A stretch of 64,000 nucleotides of DNA from Eleftheria terrae (GTDB lineage Bacteria; Pseudomonadota; Gammaproteobacteria; Burkholderiales; Burkholderiaceae_C), in the NCBI RefSeq assembly GCF_030419005.1, contig NZ_CP106951.1, positions 1,426,001-1,490,000 of the forward strand, read 5' to 3'. Each line of letters begins with the position of its first letter. The stretch's first letter is position 1. The position numbers and the translations under genes were made by a program. Below the pieces are notes generated by a model, which saw nothing but the letters and a program-made list of their open reading frames with translations, was not told where the DNA came from and did not search any database. Shown one piece after another: positions 39,770 to 48,323 of this stretch.

Positions 39770-40815
39770 GCGGCCTTGCGCACCGATTCGGCGGCGGCAG
39801 CGGCTTCCGAGCCCGAGCTGCCCGCAGCCGCCACCGGCTTGAACAGCCACAGCGGCTTGGACGCGACGCTGAAGTTCAGCGGCGTCTGCATCCAGCGGGT
39901 CTCGCCATCGGTGGCCACCTTCACGCGCACCCGCCGCCCGGGTGCCACGATGGGCTGCACCTCGAGCTCGCGGAAATCGAAGCTCAGCACGTTGTCGGCT
40001 TCGCCCAGCCGGCCAAGCGCGCCACGCACGGCCAGCCCGAGCATCGCCCAGCGGCCGACCGGCTTCACGCTCAGTGCCACCAGCCGCCCCTGCTGCAGCG
40101 CGTCCGCCTCGGCAATGCCTACCTGCTGCAGTTGCAGCGGGTTGTTGCCGATGAAGAGCGTCGCGCTCTCCACCAGCCGGGGCTGTCCTTCATGCTCCAT
40201 GCGCAGCACCATGCGGCGCTCATGGCGCAGCACCGTCATCAGCGCCGACCACAGCGCCACCGAGCGCCGCCGCCCGTACTGGCGCTTGAAGGCCTCACGG
40301 TCTTCCAGCAACTGCGGATACAGCCCGAGGCTCGCATTGACGAGGAAGAGCTGCCCGTTGACCAGGCCGGCCTGGGTCGGCGTCAGCTCGGCACCGAGCA
40401 GGGCCCGGGTGGCCTCGGCGGCATCCAGCGGGATGGCGTGGGCCCGGCCGAAGTAGTTGAAGGTGCCCTGCGGCAGCACGCCGAACGGCAGCTCCGCCTC
40501 CAGCACCGCCTGGGCCACGGCGTTGATGGTGCCGTCGCCACCGGCCGCCACCACCACGCCATGCTGGCGCCGGGCCTGCTCGACAGCCCGCGCCGCCAGT
40601 GCCGGCACCTCCTTGCCGGAGTTCACCCGCAGCAGCTCGAAGGGGCGTCCGGCCTCGCGCAGCACGGCTTCGATGGCCTTCTCGGTGTCGCCAGCCTCAT
40701 GCTCGCCAGAACGCAGGTTGAGCACGATGAACAAGGGCCCGTCGGCGGGCGGTGGCGCCGGCACCCGGGTGGGGAATGCGGCATTGCCGGAGGTGGTTTC
40801 GCTCGCCATTGTCAT
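39766..40815 (-). CDS. Diacylglycerol kinase-family lipid kinase
   Basis: 349 residues. It has the DAGK/YegS/sphingosine-kinase catalytic domain: FIVLNLRSGEHEAGDT at the N-terminus, the nucleotide-binding VVVAAGGDGTINAVAQAVL near residues 87-105 and LPQGTFNYFGRAHAIP near 117-132. The C-terminal beta-sandwich is present, but the last 20 residues are Ala/Ser-rich. It probably phosphorylates a lipid such as diacylglycerol. Two Met codons two residues apart are possible starts (40815 or 40809); GAGG lies upstream. It lies between a small membrane protein gene (13-base gap) and the phosphoesterase gene (overlap). Confidence 0.9.
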   Translation of the reverse strand: MTMASETTSGNAAFPTRVPAPPPADGPLFIVLNLRSGEHEAGDTEKAIEAVLREAGRPFELLRVNSGKEVPALAARAVEQARRQHGVVVAAGGDGTINAVAQAVLEAELPFGVLPQGTFNYFGRAHAIPLDAAEATRALLGAELTPTQAGLVNGQLFLVNASLGLYPQLLEDREAFKRQYGRRRSVALWSALMTVLRHERRMVLRMEHEGQPRLVESATLFIGNNPLQLQQVGIAEADALQQGRLVALSVKPVGRWAMLGLAVRGALGRLGEADNVLSFDFRELEVQPIVAPGRRVRVKVATDGETRWMQTPLNFSVASKPLWLFKPVAAAGSSGSEAAAAAESVRKAA

Positions 40816-40828
40816 GCCGCAGGGTGCC

Positions 40829-41146
40829 TCAGTCTCTGATGAGTGAACGGTCGCGCGGGGTGATGTCCCGCGCGACCACGTCGACGACTTGCTGGTCGCC
40901 ACGCGCGGAGCCCGCGGTGGCTGCCGCACGCCGGTGGAAAAAATGCCGTGCCGCTGCCCGTGCCGGTGCCCATGCCACGCTGGACGGCCGTTGGCCGCTC
41001 ACCAGGCTCCACAGCAGCACGCCCGCCGCCAGCACCAGGCCGGCGGCCACCAGCACCGCCAGCATCAGCAGGCCGAACACGAAGGCCACCCCACCGAGGG
41101 CGGTGAAGGCGAGGCGGCGGAAAAAGCGCGAAAGGGTTGGGGTCAT
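40829..41146 (-). CDS. Small membrane protein, hypothetical
   Basis: 105 residues. One long or two closely spaced transmembrane helices occupy about residues 10-48 (FTALGGVAFVFGLLMLAVLVAAGLVLAAGVLLW as two halves), followed by a basic soluble tail (RRAAATAGSARGDQQVVDVVARDI). Not recognised. The start was chosen because MTPTLSRFFRRLAFT directly precedes the first helix; upstream in-frame sequence is not protein-like. It is 13 bases upstream of the lipid kinase gene on the same strand, so probably co-transcribed. Confidence 0.6.
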   Translation of the reverse strand: MTPTLSRFFRRLAFTALGGVAFVFGLLMLAVLVAAGLVLAAGVLLWSLVSGQRPSSVAWAPARAAARHFFHRRAAATAGSARGDQQVVDVVARDITPRDRSLIRD

Positions 41147-41478
41147 GGGGGTCTGAGCCTGGCAGAGCAAACAGAGTTCCCGCCCTGCCGGCGGCCAGCG
41201 GGCCAAGGCTGGCAGAAGAGCTGACGGGTCAGGATGGCCCCCTGTCCCGACATCCCGCTCCAACATCGATGCCGCTGTTGCCGGCGGCGGCCCGGTCATC
41301 CGCCTTGCCGGTCCGCGGCATTCCGTTGGCCGTCGGGCCGGGCGTGCCGGGGTGCGCGCCTGGCCCGCCGAGCGTCGACGGCGGGTGGCTTCATCCGGGG
41401 CAACCACCGTGATGGCGCGCCGCGGCAAGGCCCGGAGTTTGCTCCAACCGGGCTAGCTGAAAGAAAGGAGTGGCAACA

Positions 41479-41844
41479 ATGGCAGTGGCAGACAAGCTGT
41501 CCGGCGGTCGCCTGGTGAGCCTGCCGGCAGAGGCCGGCAACATCGATGCGCCGGTGTTCGAGCCTGAGGAGCGCTGGCTGCGCAGCGCCGAGCCGGTGCT
41601 GCAGCAGGCGGCGATGTGGCGCTGGTTCGGCACCCGGTATGAAGACCCCCGCCTGACCACCCCGCACGACAAGGCCGGCGACTACCTGTACACCGACGGC
41701 GGACCCTACCGCGCCGACAAGGTGTTGCACGAACGCTTCGACGGTCTGGTCGACGCCGCGGTGATCGACGAGCTGGTGGCGCACTTGCGCAGCGAGGTTG
41801 GCGAGCTGTGGAGCTCCAGGCCGCTGGACAAGACGAGCAGTTGA
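41479..41844 (+). CDS. Hypothetical protein
   Basis: 121 residues, not recognised. Soluble and acidic, with ERWLRSAEPVLQQAAMWRWFGTRYEDP in the middle and AAVIDELVAHLRSEVGELW at the end; no signal peptide or cysteines. The ATG at 41479 has a good ribosome-binding site (AAGGAG, 8 bases upstream), better placed than the in-frame GTG three codons earlier. It faces the FtsH-like gene across a shared hairpin. Codon use looks native, and the clear ribosome-binding site is the main support. Confidence 0.7.
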   Translation: MAVADKLSGGRLVSLPAEAGNIDAPVFEPEERWLRSAEPVLQQAAMWRWFGTRYEDPRLTTPHDKAGDYLYTDGGPYRADKVLHERFDGLVDAAVIDELVAHLRSEVGELWSSRPLDKTSS

Positions 41845-41861
41845 AGACACTGAAGGCACAA

Positions 41862-41891
41862 GGGGCTGCCACCTTGCTCGGTGGCAGCCCC
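41862..41891. terminator. Bidirectional terminator-like hairpin
   Basis: GGGGCTGCCACC (41862-41873) and GGTGGCAGCCCC (41880-41891) form a 12-bp perfect stem with a 6-base loop, between two convergent genes. On the minus strand it is followed by TTGTGCCTT, a weak T-rich tract. Confidence 0.75.
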
Positions 41892-41924
41892 CAGGACGGC
41901 TCGGTTGCAGCCAGGCTGCTGCGT

Positions 41925-43847
41925 TCACAGCGCCCGGTGCGCCCCTTCCATGGCCACCCGAAGGGCCGGCGCATGCGGATGCGCTTCTTCCTCTGCACCG
42001 GCCGGCAGCAAGGCCTGCAGCAGCGCGCCGGACACGGTTTCTTCCTTCAGCAGCGCATCCGTCAGCCCGTGCAGGGCATCGCGGTGATGGTGCAGCGCAT
42101 CGCGGCACAGGTGCTGGGCCTTGTCGAGCAGCGCACGCGCCTCGGCCAGCACCTTCTCCTGGATGTGCGGGCCGACCAGCTTGTCGGGCACGCCCTGCAG
42201 GCTCAGCAGGCCGAACTCGCTGCTGAAGCCCATCGAGCTCACCATCTCGACCGCCAGCTCCGAAGCTCGCTTCAGGTCGTCCGACGCGCCGGAGGTGGTA
42301 TTGCCGAACGCCATCAACTCCGCCTCGCGGCCAGCCAGCATCATGCTGAGGCGGGCCTCCAGTTCCTGCTCGCCATACAGCGGCACCTCGTTGGGGCGCG
42401 TCACGAAGGTCACGCCCAGCGCGTGGCCACGCGGCTCGATGGTGACGCGCTCGACATTGCCCGCCTTCATGACGTGAGCGACGATGGCATGGCCGCTTTC
42501 ATGGATGGCGATGCGGTGGCGCGCTTCCGGCGTGAACATCTCCTTGACGCTCGACACCTCGCCGCCCAGCTGGTGGGTCTCCAGTGCGCGGTGCAGGTGT
42601 TCCTGCATCACCTGGGCACTGCCCTCCTCGGCAGCCAGCACGGTGGCGCGGTTCACGACATTGGTGATGTCGGCATGCGACAGGCCGGTGCTGGAGCGGG
42701 CCAGCGTGTCCAGCTCGATCTGCCCGGACGCCTTCACGCGGCTCAGGCACAGCGCGAACAGCTCGCGCCGGTCATGCACATTGGGCAGCGCGACGCGAGC
42801 CACCAGGTCAAAGCGGCCGGGGCGCTTGAGGGCGTCGTCGACATTGCCGACATGGTTGGTGGCGCCGATCACGACGATGTTCTCGGACGCCGCAAAGCCG
42901 TCCATCTCCACCAGCAGCTTGTTGATGATGCGGTTTTCCTCCGACTGGCCGCCAGCCACCTTGGCGCCGGTGGAGCGCTTGCCGATGCCGTCGAACTCGT
43001 CGATGAAGACGATGCAGGGTGCATGCTTGCGGGCGGTCTCGAACAGCTCGCGCACCTTGGTGATGCCCGCGCCGTAGAACATGCTGGAGAAGTAGGAGCC
43101 GTCCACCGCGATGAAGTTGGCCCCGCATTCGCCGGCCAGCGCACGCGCCAGCAGCGTCTTGCCGGTGCCCGGCGGGCCTTCGAGCAGCACGCCGCGCGGC
43201 GGCTTGGCGCCCAGCGCCAGGTACTTCTCGGGGCTGCGCATGAAGGCCGTCACCTGCTGCAGCGCCGCCTTGGCTTCGGCCGAGCCGATCACGTCCTTGA
43301 AGCTGGTGTCCGGCTTCTCGGCCAGCTTGGCCTTGCTGCCGCCACCCTGCGTCTGGCGCGCCAGGTAGACCGCCACCAGGCCCATCACGGCCACCGTCAG
43401 CAAGCCCATCAGCCGCTGCAGCACATTGCCGGTGCTGTCCGCCACCTTGGCGAGCGAGCTGCGCTCGTCGATGTCCACCGGGGTGAGCGCGAAGCCGCGC
43501 TCCCGGCTCAGCGACTCCAGCCGCGAGCCCAGGCCCTGGGGCGCCGGCAACAGCTCAGTGCTGTAGCGCTCACCGCTGCGGGTGGTGATGAGCACGCGGC
43601 GGCCGTCGACGCCGACGGCCTGCACCGCACCTTGCTCCAGCGCGCGCTCGAACTCGGACACATCCTTGGGATGGTCGAGCCAGGAGCGCGCCTCGGCCTG
43701 GAATTGCAGGGCGAGCGGCGTCTTGTTCGCCTTGGCAGGCGCCTGCGTGTGGTAGTCCATCGCCACGGCGGCAGCGAGAACCGAGATGCCGGCAGCACTG
43801 CCGGCCAGATATTTCGCCCAGCGGGGCCAGGTTTTGAAGGGCTTCAT
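41925..43847 (-). CDS. FtsH-like membrane AAA+ zinc metalloprotease
   Basis: 640 residues with the full FtsH layout. TM1 (about 14-30), a periplasmic domain of roughly 110 residues, TM2 (about 145-165, LMGLLTVAVMGLVAVYLA), an AAA+ module with Walker A EGPPGTGKTLLARALAGE, the pore loop FYGAG, Walker B IVFIDEFDGIG and SRH-like NHVGNVDDALKRPGRFD, then the zinc site AIHESGHAIVAHV. It is diverged from housekeeping FtsH (pore FYGAG rather than FVGVG), so I read it as an accessory copy. The start at 43847 places TM1 directly after a short basic N-terminus; earlier in-frame starts have no better ribosome-binding site. Downstream of cioAB on the same strand. Confidence 0.88.
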   Translation of the reverse strand: MKPFKTWPRWAKYLAGSAAGISVLAAAVAMDYHTQAPAKANKTPLALQFQAEARSWLDHPKDVSEFERALEQGAVQAVGVDGRRVLITTRSGERYSTELLPAPQGLGSRLESLSRERGFALTPVDIDERSSLAKVADSTGNVLQRLMGLLTVAVMGLVAVYLARQTQGGGSKAKLAEKPDTSFKDVIGSAEAKAALQQVTAFMRSPEKYLALGAKPPRGVLLEGPPGTGKTLLARALAGECGANFIAVDGSYFSSMFYGAGITKVRELFETARKHAPCIVFIDEFDGIGKRSTGAKVAGGQSEENRIINKLLVEMDGFAASENIVVIGATNHVGNVDDALKRPGRFDLVARVALPNVHDRRELFALCLSRVKASGQIELDTLARSSTGLSHADITNVVNRATVLAAEEGSAQVMQEHLHRALETHQLGGEVSSVKEMFTPEARHRIAIHESGHAIVAHVMKAGNVERVTIEPRGHALGVTFVTRPNEVPLYGEQELEARLSMMLAGREAELMAFGNTTSGASDDLKRASELAVEMVSSMGFSSEFGLLSLQGVPDKLVGPHIQEKVLAEARALLDKAQHLCRDALHHHRDALHGLTDALLKEETVSGALLQALLPAGAEEEAHPHAPALRVAMEGAHRAL

Positions 43848-43929
43848 GCGTATCTCTGAGGAGAGGACCATATGAGAACGCAAAGCCGGCCCTGCAAGAG
43901 GAAGCAACAGCGGCGGGAAAGGCCTTTAC

Positions 43930-43945
43930 TTCTCTAGTTAGAGAA
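43930..43945. promoter_or_regulatory. 16-bp perfect dyad between cioB and the FtsH-like gene
   Basis: TTCTCTAGTTAGAGAA: two 7-base arms separated by GT. It lies about 83 bases upstream of the FtsH-like start in a locally AT-richer stretch and has no T run, so it looks more like an operator than a terminator. The cognate regulator is not evident. Confidence 0.5.
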
Positions 43946-43998
43946 CCCTCTCCAGTGCAGGTCGGGCAAATATCACGGCCGCCGCCGCGTTGAAAGAT

Positions 43999-45009
43999 TT
44001 ACAAGCCGTGATAGCCGTGGTGCGCGCGCGCCTTGCCGCGAAACACCCAGTAGGACCAGAACACATAGAGCAGGATGACCGGCAGCAGGAACAAGGTGCC
44101 GACCAGCATGAAGGCCTGGGACTTGGGTGCGGCCGCGGCTTCCCACAGCGTGATGGACGGCGGCACGATGTAGGGCCACAGGCTGATGACCAGCCCGGTG
44201 AAGGCCAGGAAGAACAAGCCCATCGAGCACAGGAAGGGCAGCACGTCGCGCCCGCGCCGCAGGGCCTGCAGCATCACGACCGCGAGCGCCAGCGTCAGGA
44301 CCGGCACCGGCGAGAAGTAGAAGAGGTTGGGCAGGCTGAACCAGCGCTCGGCAATGCGCGGCTGCGTCAGCGGCGTCCACAGGCTCAACAACGCAATGAA
44401 GGCCAGCACGCCCACCAGGCAGCGCCGGGCGGTGCGCTTGGCCCACTGCTGCAGTTCGCCTTCGGTCTTCATCACCAGCCAGGTGGCGCCCTGCAGCGCG
44501 TAGCCGGCCACCAGTCCCAGCCCGGTGAGCAGCGCAAAGGGCGACAGCCAGTCCCAGCTGTCGCCGGCGAACTGGCGCCCCGCCACCGCAAAGCCCTGGA
44601 TGAAGTTGCCGAGCACCACGCCCTGCGCCCAGGTGGCCAGCAGCGAGCCGATGCAGAAGCCGCGGTCCCAGCCCGAGCGGCGGGGGCCGGCGCCCTCGCG
44701 GAACTCGAAGGCGACGCCACGGAACAGCAGGCCCAGCAGCATCAGCAGGAAGGGGAAGTACAACGCCGGCAGCACGATGGCAAAGGCCAGCGGGAAGACC
44801 GCCATCAGCCCGCCGATGCCGAGCACCAGCCAGGTTTCATTGAAGTCCCAGATCGGCGCCACCGAAGCCACCATCAGGTCGCGCTCCTGCGCGTCCCGGC
44901 GCAGCGCGAACAGCATTCCCACCCCCAGGTCGAAGCCGTCCAGCAGCACGTACATGAAGACGGCCAGCGCCAGGATCGCGGCCCACAGCGGTACCAGGTC
45001 AAGCTGCAT
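43999..45009 (-). CDS. cioB: Cytochrome bd-type quinol oxidase subunit II (CIO type)
   Basis: 336-residue inner-membrane protein with about eight helices, subunit II of a bd oxidase. It starts MQLDLVPLWAAILALAVFMYVLLDGFDLGVGML, the conserved CydB N-terminus with the D-G-F-D-L-G-x-G motif, followed by VASVAPIWDFNETWLVLGIGGL. It ends with the family's SYWVFRGKA. The start overlaps the end of cioA by 11 bases, so they are co-translated. Together they pass electrons from quinol to O2, without proton pumping, at low oxygen or under respiratory inhibitors. Confidence 0.95.
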   Translation of the reverse strand: MQLDLVPLWAAILALAVFMYVLLDGFDLGVGMLFALRRDAQERDLMVASVAPIWDFNETWLVLGIGGLMAVFPLAFAIVLPALYFPFLLMLLGLLFRGVAFEFREGAGPRRSGWDRGFCIGSLLATWAQGVVLGNFIQGFAVAGRQFAGDSWDWLSPFALLTGLGLVAGYALQGATWLVMKTEGELQQWAKRTARRCLVGVLAFIALLSLWTPLTQPRIAERWFSLPNLFYFSPVPVLTLALAVVMLQALRRGRDVLPFLCSMGLFFLAFTGLVISLWPYIVPPSITLWEAAAAPKSQAFMLVGTLFLLPVILLYVFWSYWVFRGKARAHHGYHGL

Positions 45010-46423
45010 CGCCGGCCTCCGGACGTGCGGGGCCGCCGGCCCGGTCGGTGACGGCGGACAGCGGACGCTTGGGTCGCGCACCGGCCGCCTCCGCCCCCTC
45101 CTGCGCCGCCACGGTCGGCGGCCCGGCCTGCACCAGCCGGCGCAGCAGCAGGAAGCCGCCACCGAAGATGACCAGATAGCTCAGCACGTAGGCGGCCAGC
45201 GACAGCGCGACGTCGCTGCCGGACAGCGTGGGCGACACGGCATCACGGGTGCGCATCAGCCCGTAGACCACCCAGGGCTGGCGGCCCACCTCCGTCACCG
45301 TCCAGCCGGCCAGCACGGCGACGAAGCCGAGCGGCCCGCTGTATTGCGCTGCCCGCAGGAAGGCCGGCGACTCATAGAGCCGGCCCCTGAAGTGCATCAG
45401 CCAGCCGGCTCCCACAACGGCGAGCATCAGCAGGCCGATGCCCACCATCACCCGGAACGCGAAGTAGACGATGGCGACCGGCGGGCGGTCCTCGCGCGGC
45501 CAGGATTTCAGCCCGCGCACCTCGCCGTCGAGTTCATGCGTCAGGTAGAGGCTGCCGAGCGCGGGAATGGCGATTTCGAAATGGTTGCGCTCGGCCTCGG
45601 CATCCGGAAGGGCGAACAGCGAGGCGGGCACCCGCCGTTGGGTCTCCCACAGACCTTCCATGGCCGCCACCTTGGCCGGCTGGTGCTCAAGGGTGTTGAG
45701 CCCGTGCAGGTCGCCGGCCACGATCTGCAGCGGCACCATCACGCTCAGGAAGGCCAGCGACATCTTCACCATGATGCGGCTTTCCGCCACATGCCGGCCT
45801 CGCCGCAGGTAGCCGGCGCCGACCGCCAGCACCACGAAGCCGGTGGTGATCAGGAAGGCGAACACGGTGTGGGTCAGCCGGTAGGGGAAAGACGGCGTGA
45901 ACAGCACCGCCAGCATGTCCTCCGGCACGAAGCGCCCGTCCACCAGCTGGTGGCCGCGCGGCGTCTGCATCCAGCTGTTGACCGCAAGAATCCAGAACGA
46001 AGACAACAAGGTGCCAAGCGCCACCAGCAGCGCCGACATGACATGCGCCCATTGCGGCACACGCTGGCGGCCGAACAGCAGGATGCCGAGGAAGGCGGCT
46101 TCGAGGAAGAAGGCCGTGAGCACCTCGTAGGCCATCAGCCCGCCCACCACGCTGAAGGTGGCGTCGGCGAAGCGGCTCCAGTTGGTGCCGAACTGGAACG
46201 GCATGACGATGCCGGAGACCACGCCCATGCCGAAGGACACCGCGAACAACTTGATCCAGAAGGCCGACAGGCGCACGAAGACCTCACGCTGGGTGACCCA
46301 CCACAGCACCTCGAGCGTGGCGATGTAGCAGGCCAGGCCCACCGTGAAGGCGGGCAGCAGGATGTGCCACGCGATGACCCAGGCGAATTGCACGCGCGAC
46401 AGCAAGAGGGCGTCCAGCTCCAC
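44999..46423 (-). CDS. cioA: Cytochrome bd-type quinol oxidase subunit I (cyanide-insensitive type)
   Basis: 474 residues carrying the haem ligands and quinol site. Conserved: LLSRVQFAWVIAWHILLPAFTVG (haem His), FQFGTNWSRF, VAGDLHGLNTLEHQPAKVAAMEG and EVGRQPWVVYGLMRT. The Q-loop between helices VI and VII is short (about LFALPDAEAERNHFEIAIPALGS), the mark of the CIO subfamily rather than long-loop CydA. The protein starts at GTG, with an AAAGGAAA site immediately upstream; no ATG fits the conserved N-terminus. No CydX-like small subunit is found after cioB, as expected for CIO. Confidence 0.95.
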   Translation of the reverse strand: MELDALLLSRVQFAWVIAWHILLPAFTVGLACYIATLEVLWWVTQREVFVRLSAFWIKLFAVSFGMGVVSGIVMPFQFGTNWSRFADATFSVVGGLMAYEVLTAFFLEAAFLGILLFGRQRVPQWAHVMSALLVALGTLLSSFWILAVNSWMQTPRGHQLVDGRFVPEDMLAVLFTPSFPYRLTHTVFAFLITTGFVVLAVGAGYLRRGRHVAESRIMVKMSLAFLSVMVPLQIVAGDLHGLNTLEHQPAKVAAMEGLWETQRRVPASLFALPDAEAERNHFEIAIPALGSLYLTHELDGEVRGLKSWPREDRPPVAIVYFAFRVMVGIGLLMLAVVGAGWLMHFRGRLYESPAFLRAAQYSGPLGFVAVLAGWTVTEVGRQPWVVYGLMRTRDAVSPTLSGSDVALSLAAYVLSYLVIFGGGFLLLRRLVQAGPPTVAAQEGAEAAGARPKRPLSAVTDRAGGPARPEAGDAA

Positions 46424-46581
46424 GGTTTTCCTTTCAGGGGCGGCAGCGCCCCCGCGGCGACTCGGCGAGCAAGCGCGAGTCCCGGCCGCAGACGCGGGCC
46501 GCGCCGCACGGGGCACGTCGCTTGCCAGCGCCGGGGTGTGGGGCCCGTGCTGTATGCGGGCCCCGGTACCAGGAGCACACC

Positions 46582-46908
46582 ATGCCGCAACAGCAATGGA
46601 GCGCCAAGCGCGAACGCCAGTACGAGCACATCAAGGCCGGCCTCGAGGAGCGGGGCACCCGCGAAAGCGTGGCCGAGGAGATCGCGGCACGCACGGTCAA
46701 CAAGGAGCGCGCCCGGCACGGCGAGTCGAAGACCGCGAGCCGCTCGTCGATCGAGGACGTGTCCTCCGGCCACCGCGGCGGCAAGCGGTCGCATTCGGGA
46801 CCCGGCGGGCGGACCTACGAGCAGCTCTACAACGAAGCCAAGGCCCGCGGGCTGCGGGGTCGCTCCAAGATGAACAAGCAGGAATTGCAGCAGGCTCTGG
46901 CCCGCTGA
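46582..46908 (+). CDS. Rho-N/SAP-like small protein ('plasmid stabilization' family)
   Basis: 108 residues. The N-terminal half, WSAKRERQYEHIKAGLEERG and EEIAARTVNKERARHGE, and the central SRSSIEDVSSGHRGGKRSHSGPGGRTYEQLYNEAK match a widespread small family labelled plasmid stabilization or Rho termination factor N-domain protein; the C-terminal KMNKQELQQALAR is the Rho-N/SAP-like helix pair. Such proteins are usually stress- or stationary-phase-associated; their role is not established. AGGAG precedes the ATG. It diverges from cioA and is followed by a DUF3606 gene. Confidence 0.85.
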   Translation: MPQQQWSAKRERQYEHIKAGLEERGTRESVAEEIAARTVNKERARHGESKTASRSSIEDVSSGHRGGKRSHSGPGGRTYEQLYNEAKARGLRGRSKMNKQELQQALAR

Positions 46909-46950
46909 GACCCCACCACCACAAGACGAGCCACGGGCCAGGAGGTAGAG

Positions 46951-47136
46951 ATGGGTGCCGACATCTTCGAGCGCGCAGGGCATGAGCGCATCGCCGTCGA
47001 CGTCGACGAGGAAAGCGAACTCGAGTACTGGGTCACCGAACTGGGCGTGAGCGCCGAGGACCTGCGCCGCGCCGTCGAGACGGTCGGGCCGCAGGCGACC
47101 GCGGTGCGCAGCTACCTCGCCAGCCACACGGTGTAG
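46951..47136 (+). CDS. DUF3606 family protein
   Basis: 61 residues, cytoplasmic. The family pattern is clear: RIAVDVDEESELEYWVTELGVSAEDLRRAVETVGPQATAVRSYL. The function is unknown. An AGGAGGTAG site lies just upstream of the ATG, a very strong ribosome-binding site. It follows the Rho-N-like gene by 42 bases and is probably in the same transcript. Confidence 0.88.
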   Translation: MGADIFERAGHERIAVDVDEESELEYWVTELGVSAEDLRRAVETVGPQATAVRSYLASHTV

Positions 47137-47187
47137 CCCGCCTTCCCTTGCGTGCAGGCCCGGTGCGACCGGCCACCCTCGCCTTCG

Positions 47188-47934
47188 TCAGGCCGCGGGT
47201 GGGCCCTGGAAGCCGCCCGCGCGAAGCGTGACGACCAGCGTGTCGCGGTGTCCGCTGCCCGGCACCAGGGGTTGGATGGGGGTGGTTTCGTGGATCACCC
47301 GCGCGTCGTCGAGCAGCAGCAGGGTCCAGGGCCGCTCCATGGTGAAGCGAATGCCTCGCGGCCCCTGCGCCTCGAACACACGGGTTTCGCCGCCTTTCAC
47401 GCCAACCCGGTCCACCAGCAGCACCGCGACGAAGTCCACCCCGTCCCGGTGCGCGCCTTCCGGGGTCGGCCGGCCAATGCCGTCGGTGGTGTCGATGCGG
47501 AACTGGTGCGCCTCGACGAACCATGGGCCGGCCTCGGGCCGCAGCGCGCTGCAGGCTTGCGCCAGCTGGCGCAGCAGGGCCTGCCAGGCGGGCTGGGCCA
47601 CCACCTCCGGCTCCATCGGCTCGAACCAGCGCTCCAGGCCGCCGTGCAGCGCGTTGTATTCCACCGGCTGCCAGTGGGCGCGGTGGGGCACCGGGGCGGG
47701 CAAGGCGCCGGGCTCCACCAGGAAGCAGGAGTGCCGGCGGCGCCGGTAGCGGCCCCCGTCGCGCAGGTAGGCGTCGGGCGGCAGGCGGTCCCAGGAGGGG
47801 CGCAGCGCCTGCAGCGCGGCCGGCTCGCAGTCCAGCCAGCCGGCCAGCGCTTCGGGCGCCAGCACGGCATGGCCGTGTTCGCGCAGCGCAGGCTGCAGTT
47901 CCGGCAGATCGATCGACGGCGGCGGCAGGTTCAT
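47188..47934 (-). CDS. 2-oxoglutarate/Fe(II)-dependent dioxygenase (isoleucine-hydroxylase-like family)
   Basis: 248 residues of the 2OG-Fe dioxygenase group that includes free amino acid hydroxylases such as isoleucine dioxygenases. The iron-binding facial triad is GAHRDGVDF (His and Asp) with the distal His in DDARVIHETTPI, and an Arg for 2-oxoglutarate in HRDTLVVTLR. N-terminal DAYLRDGGRYRRRRHSCFLV and FVEAHQFRI are family features. It probably hydroxylates a small molecule; the substrate is not predictable. I start at MNLPPPSIDLPEL, with a GGA site upstream. Confidence 0.87.
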   Translation of the reverse strand: MNLPPPSIDLPELQPALREHGHAVLAPEALAGWLDCEPAALQALRPSWDRLPPDAYLRDGGRYRRRRHSCFLVEPGALPAPVPHRAHWQPVEYNALHGGLERWFEPMEPEVVAQPAWQALLRQLAQACSALRPEAGPWFVEAHQFRIDTTDGIGRPTPEGAHRDGVDFVAVLLVDRVGVKGGETRVFEAQGPRGIRFTMERPWTLLLLDDARVIHETTPIQPLVPGSGHRDTLVVTLRAGGFQGPPAA

Positions 47935-48015
47935 GGTGGAGGGTCCTTGCACAGGACCCTCACTGTAGCAAGCTGCCTGCAGCGTTGCAGGCCGCCCGTC
48001 GCGCGGCGGCGGGCC

Positions 48016-48252
48016 TCAGGCCGCCGCCGGCTCGCGGGAAGCCAGCACCCGCACCCGGGTGCCGTGCACGGCCACCACCTGGCCCGGGCGCATCTTGGCG
48101 GTCTTGCGCCATTCGTCCTGACCGTCGACCTGCACCTTGCCTGCGGCCACCATGGCCTTGGCCTCACCACCACTGTCGGCCAGGCCGGTGGCCTTCAGGA
48201 GCCGGTCCAGAGTGATGAACTCGCCGCGAAGCTCGAAATCGATGATCAACAT
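48016..48252 (-). CDS. S4-domain RNA-binding protein, YbcJ-like
   Basis: 78 residues, a stand-alone S4 RNA-binding fold: FITLDRLLKATGLADSGGEAKAMVAAGKVQVDGQDEWRKTAKMRPGQVVAVHG. The family is thought to bind structured RNA or ribosomes; no specific role is known. The start follows a GGACC-type site weakly. It is between the dioxygenase and the binding-protein genes, all on the minus strand. Confidence 0.9.
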   Translation of the reverse strand: MLIIDFELRGEFITLDRLLKATGLADSGGEAKAMVAAGKVQVDGQDEWRKTAKMRPGQVVAVHGTRVRVLASREPAAA

Positions 48253-48323
48253 GGGGGGTCCTGCCTGCTGCTACGCCACGAATGGAGCCATTGTGCCTGC
48301 ACCGGGCGGGACCGCCGCGAGCA

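Noticed and set aside
41808..43859. A 680-codon open frame opposite the FtsH-like gene
   Set aside because: The FtsH-like gene has full motif support; the opposite frame is low-complexity.
44525..46873. A 780-codon frame opposite the oxidase genes
   Set aside because: The oxidase subunits are certain; this is a shadow frame.
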